A stretch of 64,000 bases of DNA from JAXLYE01 sp046351595 (GCA_046351595.1 JAXLYE010000009.1:310001-374000), one strand, 5' to 3'. Counted from the stretch's first letter, positions 10,101-17,604 are shown. A program made the numbers and translations. The notes: generated from the letters alone by a model not told the origin.

Positions 10101-10571
10101 CACCAGCGCCTCGCCGAGCAGGAACAGCGCCTCGCGCTGGCCCGGGCTGTCGGGCTGCTCGGCGAGGTCCCAAAGGAGCGTCGAGGCCGCGGCGTAGTTC
10201 TTCACCGCGAGCAGCGACTGCGCATCGCGGACGCGCTGCTCGACGTCGAGGGCGACCGGCACGGCGGGCGCGGACGGCGTCGGGCTGGCGGCCGGCGTGC
10301 TCTGCACCGTGCCCTCCAGAACCGCGAGCTGCGCCTCGGCCTCGTCGAGAGCCCGGCCCAGATCGAGCGGGCGCTGCGGCGCGGTCATTGCCGTGGCCGG
10401 AGCCAAAGCCGGGGCTGGGGCCTGCGCCTGCGCCGACGGCAGCAGCAGCAGCGCGGCGCCACCGAGCGCCAGCGACAGCGTCAGCACCACGCGCCGCACC
10501 CGGCCGGGCGCGCGCGACGGCCCGTCGAGGCTACGGGAGCCGGGTCCGGCTATGTGGCGGCGCGCGGTCAC
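4170..10571 (-). CDS. Giant secreted TPR protein (GltD/GltE-like, possibly fused)
   Basis: 2133 residues, from a GTG start three bases after the upstream stop. After a basic n-region comes a signal-peptide core (VVLTLSLALGGAALLLLPSAQAQA). The protein is then mainly TPR and TPR-like helical hairpins: a first block up to about residue 410, a coiled-coil region of about 300 residues, and a Lys-Asp-Thr/Ala repeat linker (KDTKDTKDAKD, encoded near 8290-8360). A second long TPR block follows, including YTPDALFRLAELYFERS and LYNAALIADNDQSYGQA, and canonical TPRs close the protein (GVAWHNLAAQYLAAKNYAEA, ADAFFNLGVLHLDAPGL). It is much longer than typical AgmU/GltD or AglT/GltE, and its position suggests both may be merged here. 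It probably acts as a periplasmic scaffold. No catalytic motif was seen. Confidence 0.8.
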   Translation of the reverse strand: MTARRHIAGPGSRSLDGPSRAPGRVRRVVLTLSLALGGAALLLLPSAQAQAPAPALAPATAMTAPQRPLDLGRALDEAEAQLAVLEGTVQSTPAASPTPSAPAVPVALDVEQRVRDAQSLLAVKNYAAASTLLWDLAEQPDSPGQREALFLLGEALVRQGEPRTAQRVLRRVVAGNGPHADEAALHLLDLAVRLGDDEPANELLSRVEALSQAPPASQAVLAARAAYLRGKYLYAHGDHAAARAALKALPAASEYALRGRYLVGASWVGEGKLDAAEAEFRALVDPPLPAPDDDRRIVELSHMALGRIHHERGESDKAHAAYLRISQKSDLFKDAIYEAAWAAIRAKDYPRAEQSLELLLLAYRDAPQTTYAAAEAKMLLGNLLLRRGEPDQALEWFNLARFELEPLVDQAGPLLGRDGDPRAHVQRLLGDDPARFELSTLAPPPMRLSIAADPQVQRFLSVQRDLTETRRALDEMEGSLGRGEQRLGGERRYQAAPELQGPRAQTSSIFASLVRIHGQAGAELDALLAASASPSPAEAEAVKGNAAQRERLLAAVQAPSRDRDALDGTSAARREQRDLLQAEMAVWQPQAARLTGQARARAEAMFAQLARLAGLDERLRAAAGRLDRLLEVRLADAQGQFVGERERLRDQRAALARLSREALALGSTTLAEVGQREAQRFAEVLVRADAGALDVAWARKARSSETLAQLVRDQKSELRILDEEFADIAAESSKPAPKDATNTKDAKDTKDTKDAKDATAAAPADGAELPVPPGVPADVAEDFRRYAETARAMKAALDDIARAGYGPRRERLKSSYAALIQAEEKEERARRVQAIAQFEQFLVRYPSHVRYTPDALFRLAELYFERSSEEFIAAVKQRSGTEAGAEGAGLPDFGASIELYKRLLRGYPDYRNSDGASYLLGYCLGEMGKDAEARQAFLGLVCRNKYAPLDAPVAFDKKAGKHPYQGCQPLRPGSRLLAETWTRLGESHFDRAELDAAVYAYGQVLSEPDSPLFDKALYKLAWSFYRQDRFADAVKRFDELVVLADQKKLVDSTGGRGGTSLRGEAIQYLALSFVERDWDGDGRDDTDASMARAEAFYIKTGRGTEPHVREVFQRMGDVLFERTEYARAAEAYKKTITLWPASPENPRLQERVVQAYERQRNFEQALREREALAQKFSEGSDWFARNKDNPDALKTAQELADAALMNAVFRRHESAQKLREQATAKKDPRLLAQAADEYRRAAESYEAFLRSHPRDKNAYEYRYFLAESLYYGQKYAESATAYEAVRDEDPQGKYLEDAAYGAVKAREEAVAALYKQGAGEPPLPAVGKTLAPVQPLPLPDEVAKLQAAYDRYVALLPGSNKAALLAYKAAEIDFRYLRFMQARPRFADLLNKHCKDERAVDAGNALLVSYTIENDLEKLEEWTGRLKAAGCGGTSTLAQAQAGSIQKLSAQVRFKKAEQLLAQKQYAQAAALFVEIVDKDPRAADSDKALFNAAVAQENLKRYGAATELYERIVRDYGQSPLVDEALFRAAVNHQRFFDFDKAVAAYKQLATEARFKTSTHRHDALYNAALIADNDQSYGQAVELWKLYARDPKTAPEEAAQAQFRAALALEKLGPAARAEAELSQFVQRYGKDESQLPRIVEAHARIAKAQLKQGNPVDATENQRRAAQLGQKLPPGSDAAEYAAEAAFLLAERRLAELEKQKIGGSGKELEQSINDFNRRVNEAVVEYDKVLSYKRATWTLAAYFRMGYVFELYAKALLAAPCPPEVRRLSAEACDVYRGKIEENVATIEEKAAARYITTIEQAGRLGVSNPWTKLARVRGNAYQPDKVPLLKDEHIAQQLLVEGPPPRLGGGDAARLTSEAATELSQGKYETALVLAKQALQRDDRFVPAMQQLALGYYFLGKRELAASIVTVAQSIDAGYAESYVLLGFLALAKEDRIAATAAFKKATELDPNLGVAWHNLAAQYLAAKNYAEALPAAQRAVSLLPGLNGAHLNLGSALRGARRYSEAMEAYQRVVQRDPQNADAFFNLGVLHLDAPGLGGLDPIALRNNAIQYLMRYQDLAKPGQRDEAAEAYIKEARAFIEREQRRQKRRTERLDPQRAVASPSQELALWGPDLAGRADRTRLGGER

Positions 10572-10574
10572 GGC

Positions 10575-11519
10575 TCACTTCGCCCCGGAGACGTTGGCGC
10601 TGCCGTCGCTGCCGGCGGCGACGGGGGCCGGCTTCGCTGCCTGGGCCGCGCCCTTGTCCTTGTCGGCCTCGCCGGTGCGCAGCTCGCAGGTCGGGCGCTG
10701 CTCGACGGCGGTGGTCAGCGCGTTGCCCTTCTCGAAGCACACCACCTGCAGGCGCGCGGTCTGGCCGTCGACGGCGGTGAAGCGGTGGGCGGCGCGCGTG
10801 GTGAACGTGTACTGGTCGTAGTACGAGAAGACCTTGGCGCCGTTGCCGCGGAACATGACAGTGACGCCGAGGACGTGGTCGCCCGGCTTGAGGCCGCCCT
10901 CCCAGACCGTGAGATCCTTGCCCAGGTCGCGGGCGAGCGCGCCGGTCTCGTCGCTGCGGCTGAAGATGTCGCGGCCGTCGATCTGGTAGGCCAGGCGCAC
11001 GGCGCGGTACAGCGGCCCGAGCTTGTGCTGGTGCACGATGACGGCGCGGGCGCTGCCGGCGGTGGAGCGGACCGTCGTGTCGTTGAGCAGCGACAGGCGG
11101 GCCTTGGCGCGGAAGACCTGGTCCTTGAGCTCGCCGATGCGGCGGTCGAGGTCGCGCAGCTGCGGGGCGCTGCTGCCCGCGGCGCTCGCCGGTACACCCG
11201 TCGCGGCAGGTGAGGGCGCGGCCGGGGCCGCGGGCGCTGCCGGGGCCGCCGGGGCCGGGGCCGCCGGGGCGGTGGTCCCCGTCGCTGCCGCCGGGACGGC
11301 CGCGGTCGGGGCGGTCGCGGTCGGGGCCGCAGCGGCCGCCGGCGCGTCCTGCGTCCGGGCCGGTGGGGCATCCCCCTCGGCAGGCAGCGTCGGCGGCGGC
11401 GGCAGAGCGGCCGGCCCCTCGGGCTCGGCGGCGAGCGCGCTGCCGCCCCCAAGGAGCGTGAGTCCGAGCGCTGCGGCAGCGCCCGTGCGACGAAGGTTCG
11501 GCCGTCTCGTCGTCAGCAT
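10575..11519 (-). CDS. Secreted coiled-coil protein, first gene of the Glt-like group
   Basis: 314 residues. Signal peptide (LGLTLLGGGSALA), then an Ala/Pro-rich flexible linker (about 35-118), a short coiled coil (QLRDLDRRIGELKDQVF and following) and a beta-rich domain with DGRDIFSR, KPGDHVLGVTVMFRGNG and YYDQYTFTT. Automated pipelines tend to mislabel Ala/Pro-linker proteins of this kind as dihydrolipoamide acetyltransferases; no lipoyl or catalytic E2 motif is present. The stop is three bases before the GTG of the giant TPR gene. No ribosome site precedes the ATG, but a perfect TATAAT lies ten bases upstream, so the message may be nearly leaderless. Function unknown; a periplasmic partner of the TPR protein is likely. 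Confidence 0.7.
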   Translation of the reverse strand: MLTTRRPNLRRTGAAAALGLTLLGGGSALAAEPEGPAALPPPPTLPAEGDAPPARTQDAPAAAAAPTATAPTAAVPAAATGTTAPAAPAPAAPAAPAAPAAPSPAATGVPASAAGSSAPQLRDLDRRIGELKDQVFRAKARLSLLNDTTVRSTAGSARAVIVHQHKLGPLYRAVRLAYQIDGRDIFSRSDETGALARDLGKDLTVWEGGLKPGDHVLGVTVMFRGNGAKVFSYYDQYTFTTRAAHRFTAVDGQTARLQVVCFEKGNALTTAVEQRPTCELRTGEADKDKGAAQAAKPAPVAAGSDGSANVSGAK

Positions 11520-11529
11520 GGACGGGCTG

Positions 11530-11535
11530 ATTATA
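11530..11535 (-). promoter_or_regulatory. Candidate -10 box of an internal promoter
   Basis: The minus strand reads TATAAT in an otherwise GC-rich region, ending ten bases before the ATG at 11519. A start point about seven bases downstream would fall almost on the ATG, which fits the lack of a ribosome site. No good -35 hexamer is seen at 17 bases. It lies in a 209-base gap, the only sizeable break in the minus-strand run from 17.4 to 2.2 kb. Confidence 0.4.
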
Positions 11536-11728
11536 ACCGAGCGCTCTTTCTGGGAAGGCTCGATCTCTCGGAAAGCGCCTTCCGTCCGCCCGGAAGAGCC
11601 CCGTAATCGCCAAATGAGCCGCCCCGCCGGGCCCGGTCTTGCGACGAGCGAATCGGCGAACCCGTCGCTCTCCCGTCGTCGTGCCGGGAGCGCTTCTGTG
11701 CTGCGGGCCGGTCGGTCGCGCCGGGCGG

Positions 11729-12898
11729 CTAGTCCGCCCCGTCGGCGATGGCGGTCGCGCCGGCCATGACCAGGACGCTCAGCATCGAGCGCACCAGCGC
11801 CGCCGCCTGCCGCACCGCGAACGCCGCCGGCAGCAGCAGCAGGTAGTCGAGCTGCGCCGCGGCGAGCCGCCCGATCAGCAGCAGCCCGACGGTGCCGAGC
11901 AGCGACGTCAGGGCCAGCGCCAGCAGCGCGCGCAGGCCGGCGAACGAGAACAGGCCGCGGCGCAGCGCCGTGCCGACCGCGCGCAGCGCCCGCGGCGGGT
12001 GGGCCAGATCCTGGGCCTGCAGCAGCCGCGCCGTGCGCGCCACCGACAGCCCGACGCTCGACATCGACCAGCCGAGCAGCGCCACGCCCACGAGCGGCCC
12101 GAAGCGCTCCACCAGCGTCGGCAGATCCTGCGTCTGCGGCTGCGGCCCGCGGCTCAGCAGCACGCCGCCGGCGACGATCGCGGCGCACAGCGGCAGCCGC
12201 ACCAGCAGGATGTAGACGAGCTCGAGGCGGAACATCGCGCCCGCGGTCTCGCCGGCCCGCGCCAGCACCTGCGCGAGCGTGCGCGGCCCCTGCGGATCCC
12301 GCCGCAGCGCGCTGAGGAGGCCGCCGCTGAGCAGCACGTGCAGCAGCCAGTGCGCGAGCACGCCGAGCAGCGCCAGGCAGATGAGCGCCGACGGCACGCC
12401 GGTCGCATCCCCCAGGAGCTCGACGAACAGCGCGTCGGCCTCGCCGCGCGCCAGGCGCAGCGCCGCCGGCCGCTTCTCCAGCGTCGAGTTCAGCCAGATA
12501 AGCGCCGGCGCCGTCGCCAGGATCGCCGCCACCAGCGACGTCAGCCAGACGAACAGCCACAGCCGCGTGTTCTCGCGCATGCGCGCCCAGCCGATGGCCA
12601 GCGCCTCCAGGGCCCCGGCGTCGCGGCGCGACGGCGCGGGCGGGTGCGGCTCGTCGAACAGCAGCGCGTCGGGCCGGGGCAGCGGCCGCTCGTTGGTCGA
12701 GCTCGACGAGCCGGCCCAGCCTCGGTACTCGTCGGCCGGCGGCGACTCGGCGGACGGCCCGGCGGCAGGCGACCCGGCGATGGTGTCGGCGAACGGATCG
12801 GGGGTGCGGCCCGAGGCAGCGGGGCTGTCGGGGGCCCCGACCGCACGCGGACGCGCGCCCGAGCGACCGGGTCCGCGGTCTTGAGGGTCGTGGCTCAT
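11729..12898 (-). CDS. Multi-pass membrane protein of unknown function
   Basis: 389 residues. The first 95 are polar and Pro/Ser-rich, and the rest holds about six hydrophobic helices (for example LWLFVWLTSLVAAILATAP, ALICLALLGVLAHWLLHVLL, LLALALTSLLGTVGLLLIG). The start ATG overlaps the TGA of the M1 peptidase gene (ATGA), so the two are probably co-translated. The arrangement resembles poorly characterised membrane proteins with glycerophosphodiester-phosphodiesterase-like or YjgN-type helices, but no family motif is certain. It is the last gene before the break in the minus-strand run. Confidence 0.7.
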   Translation of the reverse strand: MSHDPQDRGPGRSGARPRAVGAPDSPAASGRTPDPFADTIAGSPAAGPSAESPPADEYRGWAGSSSSTNERPLPRPDALLFDEPHPPAPSRRDAGALEALAIGWARMRENTRLWLFVWLTSLVAAILATAPALIWLNSTLEKRPAALRLARGEADALFVELLGDATGVPSALICLALLGVLAHWLLHVLLSGGLLSALRRDPQGPRTLAQVLARAGETAGAMFRLELVYILLVRLPLCAAIVAGGVLLSRGPQPQTQDLPTLVERFGPLVGVALLGWSMSSVGLSVARTARLLQAQDLAHPPRALRAVGTALRRGLFSFAGLRALLALALTSLLGTVGLLLIGRLAAAQLDYLLLLPAAFAVRQAAALVRSMLSVLVMAGATAIADGAD

Positions 12899-15303
12899 AG
12901 GCTCACCAGATCCATCAGCGTCTGCACCGCGCCCAGCCAGCTGAGCCACAGCCGCCGCGGGGCGGTGCGCTCGGGCTTGGCATACAGGCTGTTGTTCAGC
13001 CGCTCGCGGTCGAGCAGCAGCTTCTGATCGGGGTCGACCTCGACGCGGTGCACCGGCGACTTGAGGCGGTACAGGCGGATGATCTTGAGGCGCTGCTCCG
13101 GCGCGGCCTGCTGCTCGGCCAGGGTCCAGCGCTCGCGCTGCTTGCTGTGGTCCTCCAGCTCGATCTCGATGTCGACGGGGAAGATGAAGTCGCCGCGGCG
13201 CTGGATGAGGATCACGCTGTCCTGCGGCAGCTTGTCGCCGGGCTTGGCCGGCGGCGGCTCGAACAGGTGGCGACCGGGCGGCTTGCCGGCGCAGGCGGCC
13301 TCCTGGCTCTTCTGCCGCAGCTCGGCCAGGTCCTCCTGGCGCTGCGGGTTCTCGGCGAGCGGCGCCTCGATGCCGTCGGCCTGCGGCAGCGGCTGCGGCG
13401 GGCAGTCGAACAGGCCCGAGGCCAGCGGGCGCGGCTCGTTGTGGATGCGCGTGACCGCGTAGTCGGCGGTGCGCGAGCTCTGGATCATCTGGGTGAAGAA
13501 CCAGCTCAGGTCCTCGCCGGCGCCCTCGCTCATGGCGGCCATGAAGTCGCCGGCCTGGGGGTGGCGGAAGCGGTAGCGGTCGACGTAGCGGCGCAGCGCC
13601 GTCATCATGCGCTCGGGGCCGAGGTAGCGCTCGAGCGTGCGCATCGACAGCGCCGTCGTCGCGTAGGTCATGCCGCTGTAGATCATGCCGGGCAGCTCCA
13701 GGCTGCGCGTCGACAGCGGCAAAAAGCCGACCGAGCGCCGCGCGCCGAGCCACATCTGATCCACGTAGTCGAGGCAGACGTAGGGCAGGTTGAGGACGGA
13801 GCAGCCGCTCGGGAACAGCCGCTCCATGGCCCACATCGACAGCGTCTCGGTCAGCCCCTCGTCGAGCCAGGCCTCCTCGACCTCGTCGCTGCCGACCAGG
13901 TGGTAGAAGTACTGGTGCGCGAACTCGTGCACGGTCACGACCTCGATGCCGCGGATGCCCTGCGGCAGCGGCGTGGCGATCGAGGTGACCAGCGTCGGGT
14001 ACTCCATGCCGCCGGCGCCGCCGGCATCGGCGGGCGGGACCACGACGGAGATCGCGCGGTAGGGGTAGACGCCCAGGCGGCGCTCGCTCTCGAGCAGCGC
14101 GGCGCGCACCGCCGACAGGTGGCGCGCATTGTGGATCTCCTGGCCGTGCCGCGTGAACAGGTGCACGTCGACGCCGCCCCAGTCGTCGTCGATGTGCTCG
14201 TCGACGCGGATGAAGCGGCGGTCCGCGAACCAGGCGAAGTCGTGGACGTCCTCGGCGATGTAGCGGGCGCGCAGCTTGCCGTCGGCGCGCGACTCGCTGA
14301 CGCGCACGCCGCTGGCGGCGATGTCGAAGCCCTCGGGGACCTCGAGGTCGACCTCGTAGGTGCCCCAGTCGGCGAAGAACTCGGTGAAGCCGTGGTACTG
14401 GTGCGCGCGCCAGCGGCAGGCGGAAGAGGCCGGGGTCGCCGACGCTGCCGTCGCCGGGACGGGCGCCGTCGGGGGCACCGGGCTCGATGCGGTCGCCGGC
14501 GCATCGGGGCAGTCCCAGACGCCGATCTTGGGGAACCACTGCGTCACGGCGTGGAAGTCGCCGCGGAAGCCCGAGCGCGCGAAGGTGCCGGGCAGCTGCA
14601 CCTTCCAGCCGAGCTCGATCTCGACGGTGGCGCTCGGCCCGACCGGGGTCGGCAGCGGCACCGTCATCAGCGTGTCGACGACCGCGGCCTTGTCGAGCAG
14701 GTCCTTGCCGCCGACCTTGAGCGCGGTGACGTCGATGGCGCCGTACTCGCCGCGCGGCATCTCGTCGCCGCGCAGCTGCGGGCCGGCCTCGCGGATGAAG
14801 GTCGAGGCGTGGCTCTTGAACGCGTTCTGATAGAGGTGCAGGACGACGCGGTCGGCGGGCTGGCGCTCGAGATTGCGCCAGACCAGCGTGCCGGTGCCGA
14901 CGACCTGGTGGGTCTTGGGATCGAGCGCGGCGCGCAGGCGGTAGCTGGCGTTGCGCGGGCTCAGCGGCCCGGGGATGCGCAGCGCCTGCGACGGCAGGCT
15001 GCCGGCCGCGGGGGCGGCGACGGGCGGCGGCGGCGGCGTGACCTGCGTCGAGGGCACGGCCGGGGTCTTGTCGCCGGCGCGCGGGGCGGGCGTACCGAGC
15101 GGCGTCACCACCGGCAGCGGTCGGCCCGGCGTCACGCCGTCGGGCGTCGGCACGGGCGAGCTCGGCGGACCGGGCTGTGCGCCCAGGCACAAAAGCGCCA
15201 CCGCGGCAAAGCCGATCTGGCGCGGCCGCAGGTTCCCCGCGAGGAAGCCGCGGACGCCGGGGCGCGCCTTCGCCCGGGGCGCATGGGAGGGGCTGGTAGA
15301 CAT
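12895..15303 (-). CDS. M1-family (aminopeptidase N-like) metallopeptidase, secreted
   Basis: 802 residues with an N-terminal signal sequence (IGFAAVALLCLGAQ). The zinc-binding gluzincin signature is complete: HEFAH at 459-463 and the third ligand, Glu482, in EAWLDEGL after the usual 18-residue spacing. The N-terminal beta domain carries the M1 pattern, including a QWFPKIGVWDCPD segment. The usual substrate-binding GAMEN loop is replaced by GGMEYPTLV. This belongs to the M1-like membrane or periplasmic peptidases rather than cytosolic PepN. It is seven bases downstream of the small conserved gene and overlaps the membrane protein that follows. It may trim peptides or mature envelope proteins. 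Confidence 0.85.
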   Translation of the reverse strand: MSTSPSHAPRAKARPGVRGFLAGNLRPRQIGFAAVALLCLGAQPGPPSSPVPTPDGVTPGRPLPVVTPLGTPAPRAGDKTPAVPSTQVTPPPPPVAAPAAGSLPSQALRIPGPLSPRNASYRLRAALDPKTHQVVGTGTLVWRNLERQPADRVVLHLYQNAFKSHASTFIREAGPQLRGDEMPRGEYGAIDVTALKVGGKDLLDKAAVVDTLMTVPLPTPVGPSATVEIELGWKVQLPGTFARSGFRGDFHAVTQWFPKIGVWDCPDAPATASSPVPPTAPVPATAASATPASSACRWRAHQYHGFTEFFADWGTYEVDLEVPEGFDIAASGVRVSESRADGKLRARYIAEDVHDFAWFADRRFIRVDEHIDDDWGGVDVHLFTRHGQEIHNARHLSAVRAALLESERRLGVYPYRAISVVVPPADAGGAGGMEYPTLVTSIATPLPQGIRGIEVVTVHEFAHQYFYHLVGSDEVEEAWLDEGLTETLSMWAMERLFPSGCSVLNLPYVCLDYVDQMWLGARRSVGFLPLSTRSLELPGMIYSGMTYATTALSMRTLERYLGPERMMTALRRYVDRYRFRHPQAGDFMAAMSEGAGEDLSWFFTQMIQSSRTADYAVTRIHNEPRPLASGLFDCPPQPLPQADGIEAPLAENPQRQEDLAELRQKSQEAACAGKPPGRHLFEPPPAKPGDKLPQDSVILIQRRGDFIFPVDIEIELEDHSKQRERWTLAEQQAAPEQRLKIIRLYRLKSPVHRVEVDPDQKLLLDRERLNNSLYAKPERTAPRRLWLSWLGAVQTLMDLVSL

Positions 15304-15310
15304 CAGGGTT

Positions 15311-15916
15311 TCAGCTCACCACGCCGGCTCCGCTCTGCGCAAGACCGTCCTGCGGCCCCCCGGAGCCCGCGGCCGTCGACTGCGCCGCCGCCTCTGCGGC
15401 CTCTGCCGCCTCTTGCGCGGCCTTGAGCTCGGCCTGCTTGCGCGCCTGCTCGATCAGCTCCTGCACCTGCCTGGTCAGGGTCAGCGTCTCCAGCGGGAAG
15501 CGGATCAGCACCATCGCCAGCATCGAGACGCGCTCGCTCGGGGTGCACCGCTTGTCGAGGATGGCGCGCCACTCGCCGCGCACCTTGCACAGGCCGCCCG
15601 AGCCGAGCTCGCCGGCCAGGTTGTCATACGAGACGCGGATGCCGAGCTGCTTGGCGGCCTCCTCGAGCTCGGCGAGCAGCTCGGGCATCTTGAGGCGCGG
15701 CGCGCTGCTCGTGCCGGGCTCGGTCTCGGGCAGGGTCGACTGGGCGTCGGGCGCGGCGGCGCGAGGCGGTCCGGGCTTGCGGCCGCCGGCCTTGGCCCGA
15801 CCGCCCGTCGCTGCAGTCGGCTTGACGATGCGCGAGCCCACGGGCAGGCGCCTGGCCCCGGGGCCACTCGGTGCCCCGCCCGAGGACGGCGGAGAAGCGG
15901 GAGAGCGCGGCGACAT
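15311..15916 (-). CDS. Conserved small protein with a short regulatory-like domain
   Basis: 201 residues. The first 75 are disordered, and the last 45 are Ala/Glu/Gln-rich and probably helical. Between them is a compact domain of about 70 residues with KMPELLAELEEAAKQLGI, YDNLAGELGSGGLCKVRGEW and LDKRCTPSERVSMLA. I recall this GGLCxVxGEWxxxxDKRxxPxER pattern from uncharacterised proteins in many Gram-negative genomes, often near redox or ATPase genes, but no function is established. It lies between dsbD (11 bases) and the M1 peptidase (7 bases), so is surely in the same operon. Confidence 0.7.
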   Translation of the reverse strand: MSPRSPASPPSSGGAPSGPGARRLPVGSRIVKPTAATGGRAKAGGRKPGPPRAAAPDAQSTLPETEPGTSSAPRLKMPELLAELEEAAKQLGIRVSYDNLAGELGSGGLCKVRGEWRAILDKRCTPSERVSMLAMVLIRFPLETLTLTRQVQELIEQARKQAELKAAQEAAEAAEAAAQSTAAGSGGPQDGLAQSGAGVVS

Positions 15917-15927
15917 CGACCGAGGAT

Positions 15928-17433
15928 CTAGCGCGTATTCTGCAAGACCGGAAGCAGCAGATCCGGCGGCGTGAACTCGCGCAGCTTGCGGACCTGCTGG
16001 CCGCCCCCGTCGAAGATCAGCACCGCCGGCAGCGTCGCCGAGTCGTACTTGGCCTGCAGCGCATCGCTCTCGTCGGTGCCCTTGGTGCAGTCGATGCGCA
16101 AAAGGACGAAGCGCGACAGCTCGGCCCGCACCTTGGGATCGGCGAAGGTCTTGAGCTCCATCTCCTTGCACGGCAGGCACCACTCGGCGCCGAAGTCGAT
16201 GAGCAGCGGCTTGTGCTCGGCCTTGGCGCGCGCCAGCGCCTGCGGCTCGCTGGTCATCCACGCGAGCGCGGCCTCGTCGGCGCTGACCTTGGGCGCCAGC
16301 AGCCAGGCGATGCCGCCGTACAGCCCGACCGTGACCAACAGCACGCCCGCGGCCTTGCGCGCGGCGCTCACGAAGCCGTCGCTGAAGCTCAGGCGCAGCG
16401 CGCCGATGAGGAGGCCGCCCGCGACGAACAAAAGGTGCAGCGCGAGGAACGCCATCGTGCCCCGGCCGTAGTCCCGCAGCGGCTGCGCGATGTTGCGCAA
16501 GAAGTACAGCGCCGCGACGAGCAGGATGATGCCGAAGGCGCTCTTGACCGCGTCCATCCAGGCGCCGGACTTGGGCATGCGCAGCGCGAAGCCGGCGATG
16601 ACGAAGAACAAGAGGCCCATGCCCACCGCGTAGACGAACAGCAGCGAGCCGCCGAGGAACACCGAGCGCTGCGTGCTGACGAACACCAGCAGCGCGAGCA
16701 GCGGCGGCCCGGTGCACGGCGCCGCGATCAGCCCCGCGACCAGGCCCATGAGGTACGCGCCCAGCTTGCCCTTGCCGCCGACGCGCGACAGGCGGCCCTG
16801 CATCTCGGCCGGCAGCGCCAGCTCGAAGGCGCCGAACATCGAGATCGCCATGGCGACGAAGAACAGCGCCACCGGCACGATCAGGAACGGGCTGACCATG
16901 AACGTGCCGAACTTGCCGCCGACCAGCGCGACGATGACGCCGAGCGTCGTATACATCGTGGCGATGCCGCCGACGTAGCAGCCGGCGAGGCCCATGGCCT
17001 GCAGGCGGTTGACCTGGGCGTCGCGCGCGCCGAACAGGCTCACCGTGATCGGGATCAACGGGTAGACGCAGGGGGTCAGGCTGGTGGCGATGCCGGCGGC
17101 GAGCGCCAAAAGGTACGCGAACAGGAACCCGCCGCCGCTCCGCGTCAGCGCCTGCTGCAGGCGATCGCCCAGGTCGGTCTCCAGCGACGGTCCCGCCAGC
17201 GCCGGTCCGGCCCACAACAGCAGCGCCGCCGCGACCAGCAGCGCCGGCAGCAGGCGCCGACCGCGCGCTCCGGGCAGGTCCCGGCCGACGGGGTCGAGGG
17301 AGGGAGGGGTCAGCGTCTGGCGTCCCGCCTCGTCGCGGAGCCCGCCGGGGAGCGCGCCGAAGGGTCTGACGGCGGGCTCGAGGGCGAGCGGGAGGCGGCG
17401 CCTTGGCCACGGCGCGCTGCGCAGGGTGAACAT
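15928..17433 (-). CDS. DsbD/CcdA-type thiol-disulfide transporter with C-terminal thioredoxin domain
   Basis: 501 residues. AAGGAG lies five bases before the ATG. A long basic n-region precedes a signal-like helix (LLPALLVAAALLLWAGPALA). The transmembrane core carries the two DsbD cysteines in SLTPCVYPLIPI and AAPCTGPPLLAL, in eight helices. A periplasmic thioredoxin-like domain with CLPC (GAEWCLPCKEM) ends the protein. The N-terminal DsbD alpha domain, which receives electrons in Escherichia coli, is absent, so this is the shorter CcdA-plus-thioredoxin type. It moves reducing power from cytoplasmic thioredoxin to periplasmic disulfides or cytochrome c maturation. First gene of the minus-strand run. 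Confidence 0.9.
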   Translation of the reverse strand: MFTLRSAPWPRRRLPLALEPAVRPFGALPGGLRDEAGRQTLTPPSLDPVGRDLPGARGRRLLPALLVAAALLLWAGPALAGPSLETDLGDRLQQALTRSGGGFLFAYLLALAAGIATSLTPCVYPLIPITVSLFGARDAQVNRLQAMGLAGCYVGGIATMYTTLGVIVALVGGKFGTFMVSPFLIVPVALFFVAMAISMFGAFELALPAEMQGRLSRVGGKGKLGAYLMGLVAGLIAAPCTGPPLLALLVFVSTQRSVFLGGSLLFVYAVGMGLLFFVIAGFALRMPKSGAWMDAVKSAFGIILLVAALYFLRNIAQPLRDYGRGTMAFLALHLLFVAGGLLIGALRLSFSDGFVSAARKAAGVLLVTVGLYGGIAWLLAPKVSADEAALAWMTSEPQALARAKAEHKPLLIDFGAEWCLPCKEMELKTFADPKVRAELSRFVLLRIDCTKGTDESDALQAKYDSATLPAVLIFDGGGQQVRKLREFTPPDLLLPVLQNTR

Positions 17434-17604
17434 CCTGCTCCTTATACACCCGAACCTCGGCGGCTGTTCCCGCTCGCGACATGCTCGCGACCTCCTCGCG
17501 ACCGGGCCGCGACGCCAGGCCGCAACACCTACCAGGAACACGGCGCGCGCCATCGCACGCGCGCGCGGCTTTACCCGGCCGCACCGGCATTCAATACTGA
17601 CCGC

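Noticed and set aside
4461..11213. A 2250-codon plus-strand open frame opposite the giant TPR gene
   Set aside because: Composition is Arg/Leu/Val-rich without repeats of a known kind; the minus strand has TPR motifs, a signal peptide and operon overlaps.
15871..17604. N-terminal extension of the plus-strand gene that starts at 17605
   Set aside because: The extension overlaps dsbD completely and has shadow composition; the membrane protein starts naturally at 17605.
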